Part shown: piece after piece, positions 5,533 through 6,766 of the stretch
Numbering within the stretch: position 1 is the first letter of the stretch
Layout: each line of letters opens with the position of its first letter
Source: Gammaproteobacteria bacterium
Lineage (GTDB): Bacteria; Pseudomonadota; Gammaproteobacteria; SZUA-152
Direction: 5' to 3'
NCBI GenBank assembly: GCA_030613605.1
Contig: JAUWLO010000112.1
Coordinates: 1-6,766, forward strand
DNA length: 6,766 nt
Translations under genes and position numbers: made by a program
The notes under the pieces: generated by a model
Seen by the model: the letters and a program-made list of their open reading frames with translations, nothing else
The model's database searches: none
Told to the model about the DNA's origin: nothing

Positions 5533-6766
5533 ATGAGCAGTCTGGTGGAAATTAAAGTACCCAATATTGGTGATTTCGACGGCGTCGAAGTGATCGAAAT
5601 TTTGGTGGCTGCCGGCGACACGGTTGCCGCGGAAGACTCGCTGATTTCGGTGGAGTCCGATAAAGCCACGATGGAAATTCCCGCACCACAGGCCGGTGTG
5701 GTCAAAGAAGTGCTGGTAGCATTGGGCGATACAGTTGCCGAAGGCAGCGCCATCCTAATGTTAGAAGCGGACGAAGTAACTACTCAGTCTGCTCCGGCAG
5801 AGAAACCGACCGAGTCCGCGCAAACGGATGCGCCGGTTACTGCTCCTATTGCCGCGCCTGTAGCGAAAAGCTACGAAGGTGATGTTGATGTCAGTGCGCA
5901 GGTTGTGGTGCTGGGTTCAGGTCCTGGTGGTTATACGGCTGCTTTTCGTGCAGCGGATCTTGGTCTCAATGTCATCATGATAGAGCGCTACGATAATATC
6001 GGTGGCGTATGTCTCAATGTTGGTTGTATTCCTTCCAAAGCACTATTGCATACCGCGCAGGTAATTAATGAAGCCGCCGAATTTGGCGACATTGGCGTGA
6101 GTTTTAACAAGCCTGATATCGATATCGATAAATTAAGGGCACACAAAAATAGTGTGCTGGGCAAACTCACCGGTGGTCTTAAACACCTGGCCAAACAGCG
6201 CAAGGTGCAGATCGTCCATGGCTACGGCAAATTCACTTCTGCAAACACCCTTGAGGTAGAAGCCGACTCTTATGGGGAAAAGAAGGGCACCAAAACCGTG
6301 GTGGGTTTCGAACATTGCATCATCGCAGCCGGTTCACGCGTCACCAAATTACCATTTATACCGTGGGACGATCCGCGGGTGATGGATTCCACCGATGCGC
6401 TGGAAATAGAAGAAGTGCCGGAGCGTCTGCTGGTGGTTGGTGGCGGTATTATCGGTCTGGAAATGGCCACGGTGTATGACGCACTGGGTTCAAAAGTGAC
6501 GGTGGTGGAATTGTCCCCCGGTCTGATTCCCGGCGTTGACCGTGACGTGGTGCGGCCGTTGGAACGACGCATCAAAAAACGCTACGAGAATATTTATTTG
6601 AGCACCAAAGTGACGGCGATCAAACCGAGTAAAAAGGGGTTGGTGTGTTCCTTTGAGGGCCTCCCTTATAAAAAAACCAAAGCGCCAGAAAGCGATACTT
6701 TTGATCGTGTGCTGGTGTCCAGCGGCCGTAGCCCCAATGGTTTGCTGATCGATGCGGACAAAGCCG
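5533..6766 (+). CDS. lpdA: Dihydrolipoamide dehydrogenase (E3) with N-terminal lipoyl domain, 3' end missing
   Basis: This is E3 of the PDH complex (EC 1.8.1.4), an FAD flavoprotein that reoxidises dihydrolipoyl groups and reduces NAD+. The frame is open from the ATG at 5533 to the right edge, so 411 residues are visible of an expected 580-600. Residues about 4-79 are a lipoyl domain with the modified Lys44 in ESDKATMEIP. A Thr/Ala/Pro linker runs to about 115. The FAD-binding fingerprint GSGPGGY is at 128-134. The redox-active disulfide is GGVCLNVGCIPSK, with Cys160 and Cys165. The NAD-binding fingerprint GGGIIGLE is at 303-310. The dimerisation domain with the catalytic His-Glu pair lies beyond the window. 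Lipoyl-bearing E3s of this kind are known from Neisseria (P64k) and Ralstonia. The start is 2 nt after the aceF stop, with a modest GGTGA ribosome binding site inside the aceF end (5521-5525), suggesting translational coupling. Val in place of the commoner Thr in GGTCLNVGC is usual for this subgroup. Confidence 0.96.
   Translation, partial: MSSLVEIKVPNIGDFDGVEVIEILVAAGDTVAAEDSLISVESDKATMEIPAPQAGVVKEVLVALGDTVAEGSAILMLEADEVTTQSAPAEKPTESAQTDAPVTAPIAAPVAKSYEGDVDVSAQVVVLGSGPGGYTAAFRAADLGLNVIMIERYDNIGGVCLNVGCIPSKALLHTAQVINEAAEFGDIGVSFNKPDIDIDKLRAHKNSVLGKLTGGLKHLAKQRKVQIVHGYGKFTSANTLEVEADSYGEKKGTKTVVGFEHCIIAAGSRVTKLPFIPWDDPRVMDSTDALEIEEVPERLLVVGGGIIGLEMATVYDALGSKVTVVELSPGLIPGVDRDVVRPLERRIKKRYENIYLSTKVTAIKPSKKGLVCSFEGLPYKKTKAPESDTFDRVLVSSGRSPNGLLIDADKA
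5560..5769 (+). repeat. Lipoyl-domain coding repeat, copy 2 (in lpd)
   Basis: This is the partner of 4241-4450 in aceF, in the same frame and 1319 bp downstream. Similarity fades at both domain borders: the linkers following the two copies (SGDAPAVAAAP in aceF, DEVTTQSAPAEK in lpd) share only composition, not sequence. Confidence 0.85.

Overview
The window is a stretch of proteobacterial chromosome, all genes on the + strand, carrying a pyruvate dehydrogenase (PDH) operon and the two genes upstream of it. The homodimeric-type E1 (AceE, 897 aa), an E2 with one lipoyl domain and a dihydrolipoamide dehydrogenase with its own N-terminal lipoyl domain form a set known from Betaproteobacteria and a subset of Gammaproteobacteria. 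Base composition looks balanced, and the neighbouring XRE-PAS regulator suggests to me an environmental gammaproteobacterium, but lineage cannot be fixed from this sequence alone.

Layout: 1-365 is the 3' part of a DUF4442/hotdog-fold thioesterase-like gene whose start lies left of the window. 366-576 is an AT-rich spacer with short direct repeats and weak promoter-like elements. 577-1209 encodes a 210-aa regulator joining a phage-repressor-like XRE helix-turn-helix to a C-terminal PAS fold. 1210-1489 is a structured spacer: a long imperfect RNA hairpin (1253-1303), a plausible sigma-70 promoter (1329-1357), then a GC-rich hairpin with a T-run (1372-1406) inside the predicted aceE leader. aceE (1490-4183), aceF (4205-5530) and lpd (5533 to the right edge, 3' end missing) follow with gaps of 21 and 2 nt, so they are almost certainly one transcription unit.

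Together the three operon products would convert pyruvate, CoA and NAD+ to acetyl-CoA, CO2 and NADH. E1 decarboxylates pyruvate with ThDP, E2 carries the acetyl group on lipoyl-lysine and passes it to CoA, and E3 reoxidises the lipoyl group. The lipoyl domains are split one on E2 and one on E3, and their coding sequences are strikingly alike even at the DNA level.

The operon enzymes are ordinary members of known families. I see no mobile element, CRISPR array, tRNA/rRNA or clearly new system. The parts worth a second look are the XRE-PAS protein as a possible local PDH regulator, and the two RNA structures between it and aceE.
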